Part shown: one piece after another, positions 1 to 8,710 of the stretch
How the letters are laid out: every line of letters begins with the position of its first letter
Position numbering within the stretch: position 1 is the stretch's first letter
NCBI GenBank assembly: GCA_003024985.2
Contig: PXIH01S0022432.1
DNA length: 13,516 nt
From: Euperipatoides rowelli
Lineage: Eukaryota > Onychophora > Udeonychophora > Euonychophora > Peripatopsidae
Reading direction: 5' to 3' (one strand)
Position numbers and translations under genes: made by a program
Notes under the pieces: model-generated
Databases searched by the model: none
What the model saw: only the letters and a program-made list of their open reading frames with translations
What the model was told of the DNA's origin: nothing

Positions 1-16
1 TTAATAAATATTTTAA

Positions 17-214
17 GTTGAACAACAGAAAAGGAATTATATTGCATCCTTGGAGTTTAAAGATACTTTAAATAGTAGAAATAATTATTTTGTAAATTCA
101 ATATTTAGAAGAAATATAGGATTGTGGAACAAAATTCCAAGAGAATTTTTCAAATTGAGTTTCAAGGAATTTAAAAATAAATTGGATGACTACATCAGAA
201 CAAATGAGATTTAA
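17..214 (+). pseudogene. C-terminal tail of non-LTR reverse transcriptase
   Basis: Frame 17-214 encodes about 65 residues ending at TAA (212-214). It contains the block FVNSIFRRNIGLWNKIPREF followed by SFKEFKNKLDDYI. This matches the conserved end of Jockey/CR1/I-type polymerase proteins, where a basic FF.R....WN.LP stretch is followed by a short Ser/Phe-Lys helix (S...FK..L) just before the stop. In an intact element this lies downstream of the RT palm and thumb. The frame is closed upstream by a stop at 14-16, with more stops at 2-7, so this copy is either mutated or frameshifted before the window begins. It is a relic with no expected activity. Confidence 0.75.
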
Positions 215-388
215 TAATGATGATTGTTTTGTGTATAATTATGATTGAAGTGTTCTGTATATTGTTTTATTTGTATTTTAAGATAGAATATGTTAGAGAA
301 TTATTTTTTTTGTGTTGTATTTATGTGTATATTTTTATTGAGTGTTATAGTTTGGGAACCTTATTTTTGTCTTCCTAGACAACTGTAC

Positions 389-421
389 AGGCACTTGCCT
401 AAACCTTGAATTGAATAAATT
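389..421 (+). repeat. LINE 3'-terminal hairpin and TTGAA-like tail
   Basis: A perfect 5-bp inverted repeat with a 2-nt loop (389-400) is followed by AAACC and two TTGAAT-like units that run into AATAAAT. Its position straight after the LINE 3' UTR fits a terminal recognition structure used in target-primed reverse transcription. That role is inferred from the family and not shown here. Confidence 0.5.
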
Positions 422-530
422 ACTCTAGTCNAGAATAATGAAATTAAAGTTTACGTAAACATATTTTGTTAATAAAATAACAAATAGTAAAATTTTATGT
501 TAACATTTATTTGTTGCATGCTTAAGTTGT

Positions 531-596
531 CACGAACCGGCACTTATTTTCCCATGGACCATTACTGATCCTCGGACCACACTTTGGGAAACGCTG
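531..596 (-). mobile_element. hAT-like DNA transposon terminus (one end)
   Basis: Read on the minus strand from 596, the sequence begins CAGCGTTTCCCAAAGTGTGG and continues through TCCGAGGATCAGTAATGGTC into CATGGGAAAATAAGTGCCGG. A start of CAG(C/T)G.TTCCCAAA followed by alternating GGTCC/GGACC words is the hallmark of many hAT-superfamily terminal inverted repeats in animals. The body should extend to lower coordinates. The matching opposite end (CAGCGTTTCCC on the + strand) is absent between 1 and 530, so the copy is truncated, or the LINE fragment at 1-421 is nested in it and the far end lies outside. The 8 bp just outside (597-604, GTATATAT) would be the target-site duplication if the other end were found. 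Confidence 0.6.
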
Positions 597-631
597 GTAT
601 ATATTGTATAGTATAAAAGTACACAAGACAA

Positions 632-715
632 GCAATGACATCATCAGTCTTTCAGGATAATATATTGTGAGATGCAATGACATCATCAGTCTTTCAGGAT
701 TTTATATTGTGAGAA
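632..715 (+). repeat. Two-copy 42-bp tandem repeat
   Basis: Copy 1 (632-673) and copy 2 (674-715) both begin GCAATGACATCATCAGTCTT and continue to TTGTGAGA. They differ at about three positions, two of them just after the shared CAGGAT. The high identity against an AT-rich, decayed background indicates a recent tandem duplication. Each unit carries TGACATCA, which is one base away from the CRE/AP-1 type word TGACGTCA, but nothing shows regulatory use. Confidence 0.85.
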
Positions 716-977
716 TTTACCAGAATTGAAATGGTCAAAGGAAATTTGGCAAAAAAATCACTATTTTAAAATTAAAATAACTAAACATTCTATAATAGTG
801 AGTTAAAATATAATTGTATCATTTTTTTGTCCATAACCTAATGTTAAAATATCTCAAGTGTGATAGTAAATCTTTAAAATGATCAGAACTCATATTTCAT
901 TTTTTTTTTAAATTAGTTAACTGATGTTTTAGCTTTATTTTTTTTAAAAAAATCTTTTANGTAAATTTGTATTTGAC

Positions 978-1018
978 TGACATGTTTGTTTTTGCTTGCT
1001 CGCTCCTCATATAATATA
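978..1018 (+). repeat. Inverted-repeat partner A of a ~40-bp dispersed repeat
   Basis: The stretch with TGTTTGTTTTTGCTTGC followed by CGCTCCTCATAT recurs in inverted orientation at about 9067-9106, with only a few mismatches over roughly 40 bp. It directly abuts the reverse-transcriptase relic starting at 1021. The two copies lie ~8 kb apart and share nothing obvious beyond this block, so they look like two fragments of one dispersed repeat family and not the ends of a single element. Confidence 0.6.
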
Positions 1019-1020
1019 TA

Positions 1021-1900
1021 GATTTGTCAGCTGCCTATGACACCATGGCATAATAGGCCTAAATGATAATCTTTTTGAAAAATTAATACTGTAAATGATA
1101 AATTTCCATTATATATAATTAGATGGATAAAAAATTACTTAGAAAGTAGAAAAATTATAGTTAAAGCAAATGATACAACTTCTGACATTCATATAATTGA
1201 GAAATCCCACAAGGAGGGTAATGTCAGCTATATTGTTTAATATTTTTTTTAAAGAAATGGCAAAAGAGTTCCAATTTGACAGCTTAATATATGCTGATAT
1301 GAAAATGTTCAAAGGTATAACAAACAAATTAGATTATAAAGAACTACAGAACAAATTAAATAGATTTACAGAATTATATAAAAAAATGGACTAGAGATTT
1401 AATGGAGAAAACAAACATTCTACGTATAGGAAAGAACATTTTGAATTTAGATTATTTTATTGATTCTGATAAAATTATATCAATGGAATTAGTTAAAGAC
1501 TTAGAAATTTTTAAAATAGATATTCTTAGATTTGAAAAACAATTTTTAAACATTAGCAACCAAATTAAAAGAAAATTTGATTTCTTAAAAAATAATATTA
1601 GATATAAGCTGCTGTATGAATAAAGACATTTTTTAAATAGTATAACTATTACTTACAACCATTGATTAACTATAGTTCAACTGTTGTTTTTCCAAAAAAT
1701 AAATTTAATAATTAAACATTTGGATAATACTTATAGACAGATCTCTACAGCTGTTTTCTTTGTAATGATTTAACATGTAAATAGAGGCATTTTTAATCTG
1801 TATTAAAGGACATTTTGATTTTTTTAAAAAATCATATTGGACCATAATAGCACAAAGGATTAATTTGATTATGATTTTTTACAAGTATTTAAACATTTAA
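1021..1900 (+). pseudogene. Decayed non-LTR reverse transcriptase (RT domain to thumb)
   Basis: Successive RT motifs occur in the right order on the + strand but in shifting frames. DLSAAYDTM (1021-1047) is the first catalytic-Asp motif, followed at once by a stop. WIKNYLESRKIIV (from 1124) is the W(I)..YL..R block. NPTRRVMSAILFNIFF (1203-1250) corresponds to G.PQGSVLSP.LFN. IYADMKMF (1287-1310) is the YADD box with one Asp replaced or deleted. DYKELQNKLNRF follows, then after a stop (1392-1394) EKTNILRIGKN (1405-1437). PLINYSSTVVFPKNK (1659-1703) matches the RP...Y.S.VW region, and RINLIMIFYKYLNI (1856-1897) matches the C-terminal helix region. At least four frame changes and several stops make it non-functional. 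It precedes no recognisable element 3' end and must be a different copy from the fragment at 1-421. Confidence 0.8.
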
Positions 1901-3407
1901 ATAAATAAATAAGTATCATGACAAATTTTAAAGACCATATCAGTTATGGAAGAAGAAGAAGGTCACACTTATGGACATGGTACTTATTTTAAAAGACTTT
2001 AATAGTAAATAATAATTAAATATTTTCAAATGTGATTTTCTCGATTAAGCATTTTTCATTATAAAGGTGCCTATTTCTCTACAACTAGCCTAAGCTTATA
2101 AGTATTAGAGACCTGAAATTTTTAGGGTAAATTTTAAAGACGAATTATGATATTCTAAAATACATTCATTAATTTTGCAGGCAAAAAGTTATATTTTAGG
2201 TGTTTTTATTAAATACTGATATTTAATGTTTAGTTTGTTTTAATTTCTCTAATTCTTCATCTGTTGAAAATATACAAAGTAAGTTGCCCAGTACAAAAAT
2301 TATTCCTTAGCTTAAAAATTAATGCTGAAAAGTGTACCTTTATGAAATTAATATTTCATTCATTTAAAGTTCTATATTGGAGCCATTTAGAGAGAATAAG
2401 GATTTTTTTTTCTGAAATTCTTTTCTCCCTAATTAATAACTGTGCCAGGATTTAAAGTTCTAGATAAAAAATTGTTGCCACAGTAATATTTTTTTATGAC
2501 CCACCCTCCACTTTCAGCATACATCCCCCCTTAAACAAAGATAACAAATATTCATAAACCAATTAGCCTACAAGTAGGCTATCCAATGTTAAATTTATAT
2601 ATGGTTGTAAACAACTCCTTTTTTATTTATAATAAAAATTATAACATTACTCTATCTTGCTATAAAAATTGGACTTTGAAATAAGCTAAAAAAAAATATT
2701 TAAATTTTACAATATTGTTCTTAGATTGTTTGTTTTGATACATAAATGGGTGATTTAATATAGTACCGGTAATTAGTTACTTAAAACACAGTAGGGTATA
2801 ACACCTAAAACCTAATTATCTAATTAAATTCAGTCCCTCATTTTTTTCATAATTACAATAGGCCTAATACATTTTTGTGCTAATGTAATTAAATATACTC
2901 TATAATAATGTATGAAATCAAATTGTTTTAGATTGTAGTAGGTTTATGACAATTTTTGAACATTTACAGACTTGGCCAGATTTCTAAAGAATCAAAAAGA
3001 GTCAGATTATACAAAGTTTGGGTTTTGAACACTGGATGGATACTGACAGAAATATTGGATTGACTATTGGCATGAAATTCTGACAAATTTTTGTTCAAAA
3101 TGTGACATCACCTTAACATGTCAAAAGATAATCTCTGGTTTAGAACTCTAAAAAGAGATAATGGTAAAACATTCATTGTACGGTACGTATTTCTCATGAG
3201 TATGGACTATGGAAACAGCTTTATATACTACCAAGTGTGATGAGATTTGTACAAAATGCATTATTGAATAGTCAAGACAGATTGATCAAACATTATTTTA
3301 TTAAATCTGTGCTATTTTTGTAAAGTATGATTATCTGATGCACAATTGGAATTTCTCCTGTATCATGGTAGCCACACTACAAGGAAGGTTAGCCTACTGT
3401 ATATGTT
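1901..3407. other. No gene: AT-rich sequence after the RT relic
   Basis: All six frames are heavily closed. Open stretches here, such as one of about 40 codons near 2950-3070, are no longer than expected by chance at this base composition. The 100-150 nt after 1900 may still be diverged LINE C-terminal sequence but no motif is readable. The notable local structures are the hairpin at 2564-2581, several TAGCCTA-type words, and a TACCGGTA palindrome near 2763. Confidence 0.6.
2564..2581. repeat. Perfect 8-bp hairpin, TAGCCTAC/GTAGGCTA
   Basis: TAGCCTAC is followed by AA and then its exact reverse complement. The arms are two copies of the TAGCCTA word that is strongly over-represented in this window. 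It could be a cruciform or RNA hairpin, or simply two adjacent copies of the frequent word in opposite orientation. No terminator or operator role is suggested. Confidence 0.7.
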
Positions 3408-3475
3408 GAGAGGGAGGAGAAAAGGAAGGAAAAGAAGAGAAATGGAGGGGAAAAAAAGAGAGGAAGAGGAGGGAA
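3408..3475 (+). repeat. 68-nt homopurine tract
   Basis: From 3408 to 3475 the + strand is all A/G except one T (3443), built from irregular GGA, GAA and AGAGG units. Such homopurine-homopyrimidine tracts can form triplex (H-DNA) structures and slip in replication. The unit is not regular enough to be called a microsatellite. Confidence 0.85.
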
Positions 3476-4290
3476 TATTGAAGTCACTTATAAATTTTTT
3501 GCAACATTATATCAGGAATTGTTAAATTGTAATAAAAATATCTGTCAGTATTTAAATGCACAGTAGAGTCTCTTTAAAATTGACTGCTCTAAATGAATCT
3601 AGCTTACAATTATATTGCACATTATACTATTATTGTTAGATCACACCTAAGTGGCGCTGATGTTAGATACTTACATATTACTTGGACATTTTTGCTTGGT
3701 TGATTCACACTATTTACTTGATGTTATTTAAGTATTACCATTTAAACTTTAATCTTAAACTTTAGGTATAGGCTACTATCACCAAAAAACATAGTACATA
3801 TTTAAAATCAAGTGTTATGCAATAACGAGTCAAGTCACATTGGTATAGTTTTGAGTAAAATGCATTTAAAGTTTGCAATGTAAACATAAATGCATGTAAC
3901 ACTGTTGATATTTCAGTCTCTATATGGCAGATCAATGCAGATATAGCTTAACTGATTTGAAGGCATAGAAAAGAAATCCTTATGATTATCTAGAGTGGGT
4001 TAACTCATTTTTATTAAAAGTGTGGCTTGACTAGTTATTGCATAACACCATCCAGTTAAAAAAATAAATATGATACAAAATAATAGGCTAAATTTTAATT
4101 CTCTATTATGAATTTTTTTTTTTTTTTTTTAATTTTAAAGTACCGGTAGCAAATTTTACTGATTCTGGGCTACCTTTTTCAAATTCTAAAAAAAAAATTA
4201 TGCAGACCAATATCTGTGGGGTGGGGGATATTGAGATTCACCAAAAACTAGTGGGAAGCTGTCAGGTTATGCTACCTGGAAGATTGAAAG
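3476..4290. other. No gene: AT-rich spacer with poly-T run
   Basis: No open frame or RNA gene is recognisable. The stretch contains TAGCCTA-type words near 3769 and 4084, an 18-nt T run at 4113-4130, and a TACCGGTA palindrome at 4140-4147. The T run followed by less AT-rich sequence (4140-4290) could be the tail of a small retroposon inserted on the minus strand, but no known SINE head or promoter box is visible. Confidence 0.5.
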
Positions 4291-4311
4291 TTTTCTCTCC
4301 TCTCTCCCCAC

Positions 4312-4345
<34 letters not shown>
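4291..4345 (+). repeat. Polypyrimidine tract ending in 33 consecutive C
   Basis: A TTTTCTCTCC-type stretch (4291-4312) leads into an uninterrupted run of 33 C (4313-4345). On the minus strand this is G33, which can fold as a G-quadruplex, while the C strand can form an i-motif. Long pure C runs are unusual in a genome this AT-rich. The exact count is also the sort of value that sequencing and assembly often get wrong. Confidence 0.9.
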
Positions 4346-5090
4346 ACTCGCAATCTGATGCATATGTTTTTCTTCATGCTTAATTCTAGGCTGAATTAAA
4401 AAGTTTTTAAAAATTAAAGGCAAAACTAACTATATTATTTATATTACCGTAATATATTTTAGTTCTTAAGAAAATCATCCATGTCTCTGATCTAATATTC
4501 CTCCTCTCCCTCTAAGGTAATAAAGATGGATACATTTTGAGAAGAGAGATATTTATTCTGTTCTTCTCACACAAATATTGCTATAGAGAAGTAATCTCAA
4601 AGTCTCTTAGTTTAGATTTAAAGTCTTATTTCTACATAACAAACCTTTAGTTATTCTAATATATTCCATTGTTATCTCTATTTTGCAGCTGCTCAGTTTA
4701 AAACAAGCACTAGATTTATTACTTTTCACCACACCAGAAAAGTTCTTTGATGTAAACTAAATAATCCCCTCAACTATTAGGGATAGAACTGATACTGGGA
4801 CAATTAACATACTAGATCATATTTTATTATTTCTGTTCTTTTAATGAAATGAAAAGTTGAAACTTATTTTTTTATTTTTTGAAAATTTTACTATTTTTAC
4901 TACGGTATCCTTCTCCTCTATTATTCTTTGAAGTTTGAAGATCTAAAATTAATGAGTCCCATCTGTTTCTGATCATTGAATGGATAAAAAAAAAATTGAC
5001 AAAAGAAGAAATTTTAAATTGTATGAAGTTTTGTATCTGAAGTTCTATGTTTGAATCTTCTCATATTAAATTTTCACATTTAATTCCTCC
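4346..5090. other. No gene: AT-rich spacer
   Basis: Only short open frames occur. A second short pyrimidine-rich patch (4498-4515, CCTCCTCTCCCTCT core) lies downstream of the C tract. No transposon end, tRNA box or splice-flanked open frame was recognised before the inverted repeat begins at 5091. Confidence 0.55.
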
Positions 5091-5138
5091 ATTAAAGGTC
5101 AAATGTAACGGATTTTTTTAATTTTTTTTTATTNTTAA
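5091..5138 (+). repeat. Left terminal inverted repeat of the 2.8-kb unit
   Basis: It starts ATTAAAGGTCAAATGTAACG and continues GGATTTTTTTAATTTTTTTT into an AT-rich stretch with an unresolved base at 5134. The pairing arm at 7843-7890 has A at the position matching that N. The outer neighbour (CCTCC) differs from the right flank, which sets the boundary. Confidence 0.8.
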
Positions 5139-5383
5139 ACTTAAAATAAATATATGTACAAAATAAAACTATTTACAATGAAGAATAAGCAGCCATTAAA
5201 ACCGCTGCATCACGTGGTATTCAATTGAAATCTTAAAAAGAGAAAGTGGTCGCAGATATACAATAGAAAATTAATTATAGAAGTTTATAGGATTATATAA
5301 ACATATTCAATGTTTTTTTTAATATAAATTCAGCTTAATATTTCACATCAGCAAGAAATTAGTTCCTGGCTGTTCCTAGATAA

Positions 5384-5410
5384 AGGAACAAGTTACTGGA
5401 ACTTGCTCCT
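5384..5410. repeat. 11-bp hairpin with 5-nt loop inside the 2.8-kb unit
   Basis: AGGAACAAGTT (5384-5394) pairs with AACTTGCTCCT (5400-5410) at 10 of 11 positions around the loop ACTGG. A partly overlapping alternative hairpin, GTTCC...GGAAC, lies just to the left. It may be a structured piece of the element, but no role is known. Confidence 0.5.
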
Positions 5411-7695
5411 TGGGCGTAGCCTATAAACCCTTACTTATCAATAATAATAATAGTAGCTGTTCAAAGATAATGAGTAAATATTTAAAGAAAACATATGGTT
5501 CTTATTTATAACAATGTGATTATAAAATAGCCTGATATTAATTAAGTATAGTACATTAATTAATTAGTCAATATTTCTTTTTCTTTTCAATGACATGATA
5601 TTCAGGGAACTGGTTGTCCTAAATAATTGTAGTATTAAAATGATAGGCCTACTGAGTGTTCCATATTCCTTCCTATTAAAAGTGAAATTTCAATGATCTT
5701 AATTTTAAAAGAAGTCAATTAGGACATTTAAGATAGGATACCTAGAAATTTTGTTGTAAAGAATAGAGATGGGAGTAATTTTAACTTAAAATACTGCTGT
5801 GTTATTGCAAGAGACTCTGTGGAGGGATGCAAGAGTGAGAGAATAAGAGGTGAAAACCCTTTCTCACATTTATGCCCACCTTTTGCTAAGAACATAAACT
5901 CCTACCTCTGATTTATATTTAATAAAATTTAATTAATTTTGTAAATATTTGAAAAATATTTCAGGGAACAGCAATGGTGAACTTGTAATTTTTTTAAAAA
6001 AATCCATGCTTATGGGAGCTTTGTCTCTGATCCTCCTTGCATAGGTTCTGACATGACTATAATGTAGTTCCAATAATACAAATAATTATAATTTTAAAGT
6101 TTAATGCATATGATTCTTGTTGATTTTAAATAATATACTCCTGATAAGTAATTTTAAATAACTTAAAACAGGTAAAAAAAATATTTTGAAAATGTTTTAA
6201 AATATTCTCAACAATTACTTGAATTTTTTTTATGAAATAAATAAATTTGACTTAAAATTAATGAAAACTAACAAATGACGGAAAGGATTTCTAGTCAAGT
6301 TTTATTTTATTTATTTTTTCCTTGGGTGGTAGCCTACTGCTTCTAATTATTCTGTCAATTGCAAATCAATTTATTACTAGTATAATATAGTGATAACATT
6401 TTGCTCTAGAAAATTCCAGGTAGGCTACTATTAGAGAAGTGTGGCACTAAATTTTGATTTATTTTTAAAAGTTCCAATTTTGAACTAAGTTTTTTCGCTT
6501 GTAATTACTCCATTTTCCCCTATTGTATTTGTGATACTCTATTCACATTAGACATTTAAGTTATTGATAGCCAATCACACTTATGCCCTATAACTTTATT
6601 TCTAATTCATAACTTGTTATATGAGACAAAAGAAAGTCAGCCTGTCTCTATTATCTTCTTCACACTGTATTCTTTGTTTGTTCTATAAACAAGGTCATAC
6701 TCCTGTATGCCTGACAGAAACCAGATTTAATGAATGAATATTTCTAAAGTTAAAAAGTCTCACTCCAGGAGTTTCTTGTTAAATCACTAACAAATTCAAA
6801 TGTTGGAATTTTTATAGAATAAATACACTTCTGTCATTTTCAATTTTAATATTTTGTGGAAATTTATAGTAATAGTTGATGAGAAGAAAATTATGGGATA
6901 ATATTTCTTCCCTTTTATGTTTTAGTGATAGAAATTTTCTAAGTTTCATTCGTTTTGGGGAATTGAATTTTAATATAGAAAACCTTAAACATATTTCAAT
7001 AAGAGCCTTTAAATGACCATTGCCAAAACTAAACAGGTGCACCAGTATTAAGGCACCATCTCATTATTCAAACTTAAAAACGTTCTAGCATAGGTATTAT
7101 TTTTAATTTATTTGTTTTTATATTTAAGAAATAATCTACTTTTGTAGGTAGGCATGTTCGTTATTTGATTTTTTTCAGTTCATTTCATTACTTTAGGTTT
7201 AGTTTATAATGACTTGTTCACATGAACGATAGGTTATTAATTATTCGATCATAAAATAGTTTGCATGCAATTGAAACAAAATTCCGATGCAAGTGAAAAT
7301 GAAATTCTAATAGTGATGAGTGAATTGAGCAAAAAAATATTGTTCACATCGAAGAATATTTCACGATTACTGGGATTATCAAATTACTGATTTACTGCAT
7401 TAATTATTTCAGGTAAGGACTTGTGCAGCGCTTACTGACATAGGAAATATTCATAATAATATTTAAATGTTCTCGTTTAACGAGCTTTAATTTTAATTAC
7501 TTTTAAAGTCTGATTGTTTATAAAGGATTGGTAAAAATAAATATTTAGTAATAAAATAAAAAACTAGAAGTTGATGTAGGCACTCAGTTTAAAATGTAAA
7601 TGTAGCGAGTAAAATAAAATGATAGTAGAGCCTGTGGAGCAAAATTACTGTATGTATAGCGGTATATTTTTTTAAAAAAAAAAGCCAACTAGTAT

Positions 7696-7714
7696 TTAGT
7701 ATTCACTTTTCTTA
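7696..7714 (+). repeat. 19-bp exact direct repeat, copy 1
   Basis: TTAGTATTCACTTTTCTTA is repeated exactly at 9181-9199. An N follows copy 1 (7715) and another N precedes copy 2 (9180). The first copy lies just inside the right end of the 2.8-kb unit and the second outside it. The repeat is short and AT-rich, so it may mark a shared ancient repeat or be accidental. Confidence 0.5.
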
Positions 7715-7842
7715 NAAAATTAAGCACTTTAAAACTAGCCTTAGATACATTATAAAATTTGAATTGTAAATATCTTTTTTGTTTTTAATTTTTTTATTTT
7801 TTTTTTCTGGTGGAAATTTTTTTTAGTAAAAATCTTTGAAAA

Positions 7843-7890
7843 TCAATAATTAAAAAAAATTAAAAAAATCCGTTACATTTGACCTTTAAT
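7843..7890 (-). repeat. Right terminal inverted repeat of the 2.8-kb unit
   Basis: On the minus strand this arm repeats the left arm exactly for its first 39 bases. Its + strand end reads CCGTTACATTTGACCTTTAAT and then leaves the repeat at 7891. Confidence 0.8.
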
Positions 7891-8399
7891 TAAAATAAAT
7901 GACCAGGCTATTTGCTGGATTAGAATTGCCAGTATATAGCCCTTGTTTATAGCAGTTCCAAGTTGAATCATTTGGCTCTTAATGATGTAGGCTATATGAT
8001 AAAATATTAATCTTTCATAACCTTGGACCACTTGATTATGATAGATAACAAGAAATGCTTTGTTGTATTTGAAAAATTTACTTATCACTACTCCTGTAAG
8101 AGCTAGAATTTAAAAAAAAAATTGTTACTTGAAATTAAGGAAGGAAAAATATTTACCAGACCAATTTATTTGACCATCTACTCCATGTTATAGCTCATTT
8201 CCTCTTTCACTCAATAAAGCAAAGGTGTGAACACACACAAAAACAGCTTAATCTGCAGTTTGATTTCACATAACTGGACATGTTCCTTTTTTTAAATTAC
8301 TTACTTCATTAAATTATTATATAACACTTAAATGTCTAATTTAAACTAATAATAATTGTCAAGTCAAGCTTGATTTTTGTGAATGTTACACTTACAGTA
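7891..8399. other. No gene: AT-rich spacer
   Basis: No convincing open frame lies here; the longest minus-strand frame runs into the transposon arm. A less AT-rich patch at about 8155-8270 has a donor-like GGTCTG|GTAAAT on the minus strand at its left edge, but no usable reading frame accompanies it. Confidence 0.5.
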
Positions 8400-8710
8400 T
8401 TTATTTGACAAAAAAACAATGGTCAAAAGTCCTATTACAGTTTTTGTTTAGGTATAGATTACTTTGTTAAAAATAAATACAAAATATATAATCAATACAG
8501 AAAAAGATATTTACAATTACCAGTATACATAAAAAAAATTATATACATTATTTACATTAAAAATAATTTGGGGAAACCAAAACCCAGCCTAGTAAGGTTC
8601 GATAGCATCCAATGGATCTCAAGAGATTGAGAAATATAATTAGGTACCGTATTGATTAATATCAATAAACCTAAATAAAAGATAAATATTTCATTTAACA
8701 TTTTATCTAT
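8400..8710 (-). promoter_or_regulatory. Possible 3' UTR with three Pumilio-type words (minus strand)
   Basis: If the open frame at 8711-8965 is a real terminal exon, this segment is its 3' UTR. On the minus strand it holds three UGUANAUA words (complements of 8508-8515, 8540-8547 and 8549-8556), the consensus bound by Pumilio/PUF repressors. It ends near an AATAAA polyadenylation-type hexamer (complement of 8400-8405). AATAAA and TGTAAATA are both common by chance in AT-rich DNA, and TGTAAATA also occurs elsewhere in the window. This is a tentative inference. Confidence 0.15.

Larger units (their letters stand above)
1..421 (+). mobile_element. 3' end of a non-LTR (LINE-type) retrotransposon
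   Basis: The segment holds the last part of a reverse-transcriptase ORF (17-214), a 3' UTR of about 200 nt, and a 3' terminus with two features typical of non-LTR elements. The first is a small perfect hairpin, AGGCA-CT-TGCCT (389-400). The second is a short simple tail made of TTGAA-like units ending in AATAAAT (about 406-421). A terminal hairpin plus a short repeat tail is how many LINE families present their 3' end to their own reverse transcriptase. The 5' part lies outside the window. No target-site duplication could be identified because only one end is visible. The clade (Jockey, CR1, I or Nimb-like) cannot be settled from the C-terminal tail alone. Confidence 0.72.
5091..7890. mobile_element. 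Putative 2.8-kb DNA transposon with 48-bp terminal inverted repeats
   Basis: The two boundaries are exact inverted copies. 5091-5129 equals the reverse complement of 7852-7890 at all 39 positions, and similarity continues with few mismatches to about 5138/7843. The arms begin ATTAA followed by AGGTCAAATGTAACGG, then an AT-rich stretch. Similarity stops abruptly on the outer side. TTAA stands next to AGGTC at both ends (5092-5095 and 7886-7889), which suits a TTAA target duplication. TTAA with an AGG terminus resembles the Kolobok superfamily, while piggyBac ends usually start CCY; a TA duplication (Tc1/mariner-like) cannot be excluded. The interior has no ORF above about 80 codons and no recognised transposase motif, so this is either a non-autonomous derivative or an old autonomous copy. 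Confidence 0.65.

Noticed and set aside
1139-1327. 62-residue open frame on the minus strand
   Set aside because: It is antisense to the reverse-transcriptase relic, whose + strand motifs explain the sequence.
2264-2455. 63-residue open frame on the + strand
   Set aside because: The length is within chance expectation, it has no motif, and its composition is that of translated AT-rich noncoding DNA.
6812-7042. 76-residue minus-strand frame inside the 2.8-kb unit as a transposase remnant
   Set aside because: About 82 open codons are expected by chance a couple of times in this window, and no DDE/D spacing or DNA-binding motif is visible.
7873-8088. 71-residue minus-strand frame next to the right inverted repeat
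   Set aside because: It runs from unrelated flank into the transposon arm, so it is not one gene, and it has no motif.
8155-8240. Minus-strand exon ending at a donor-like GGTCTG|GTAAAT
   Set aside because: All frames contain stops and there is no paired acceptor with an open frame.
8590-8605. GGTTCGATA as a tRNA T-arm (or pol III B box)
   Set aside because: No acceptor stem, D-arm or anticodon arm can be placed around it.
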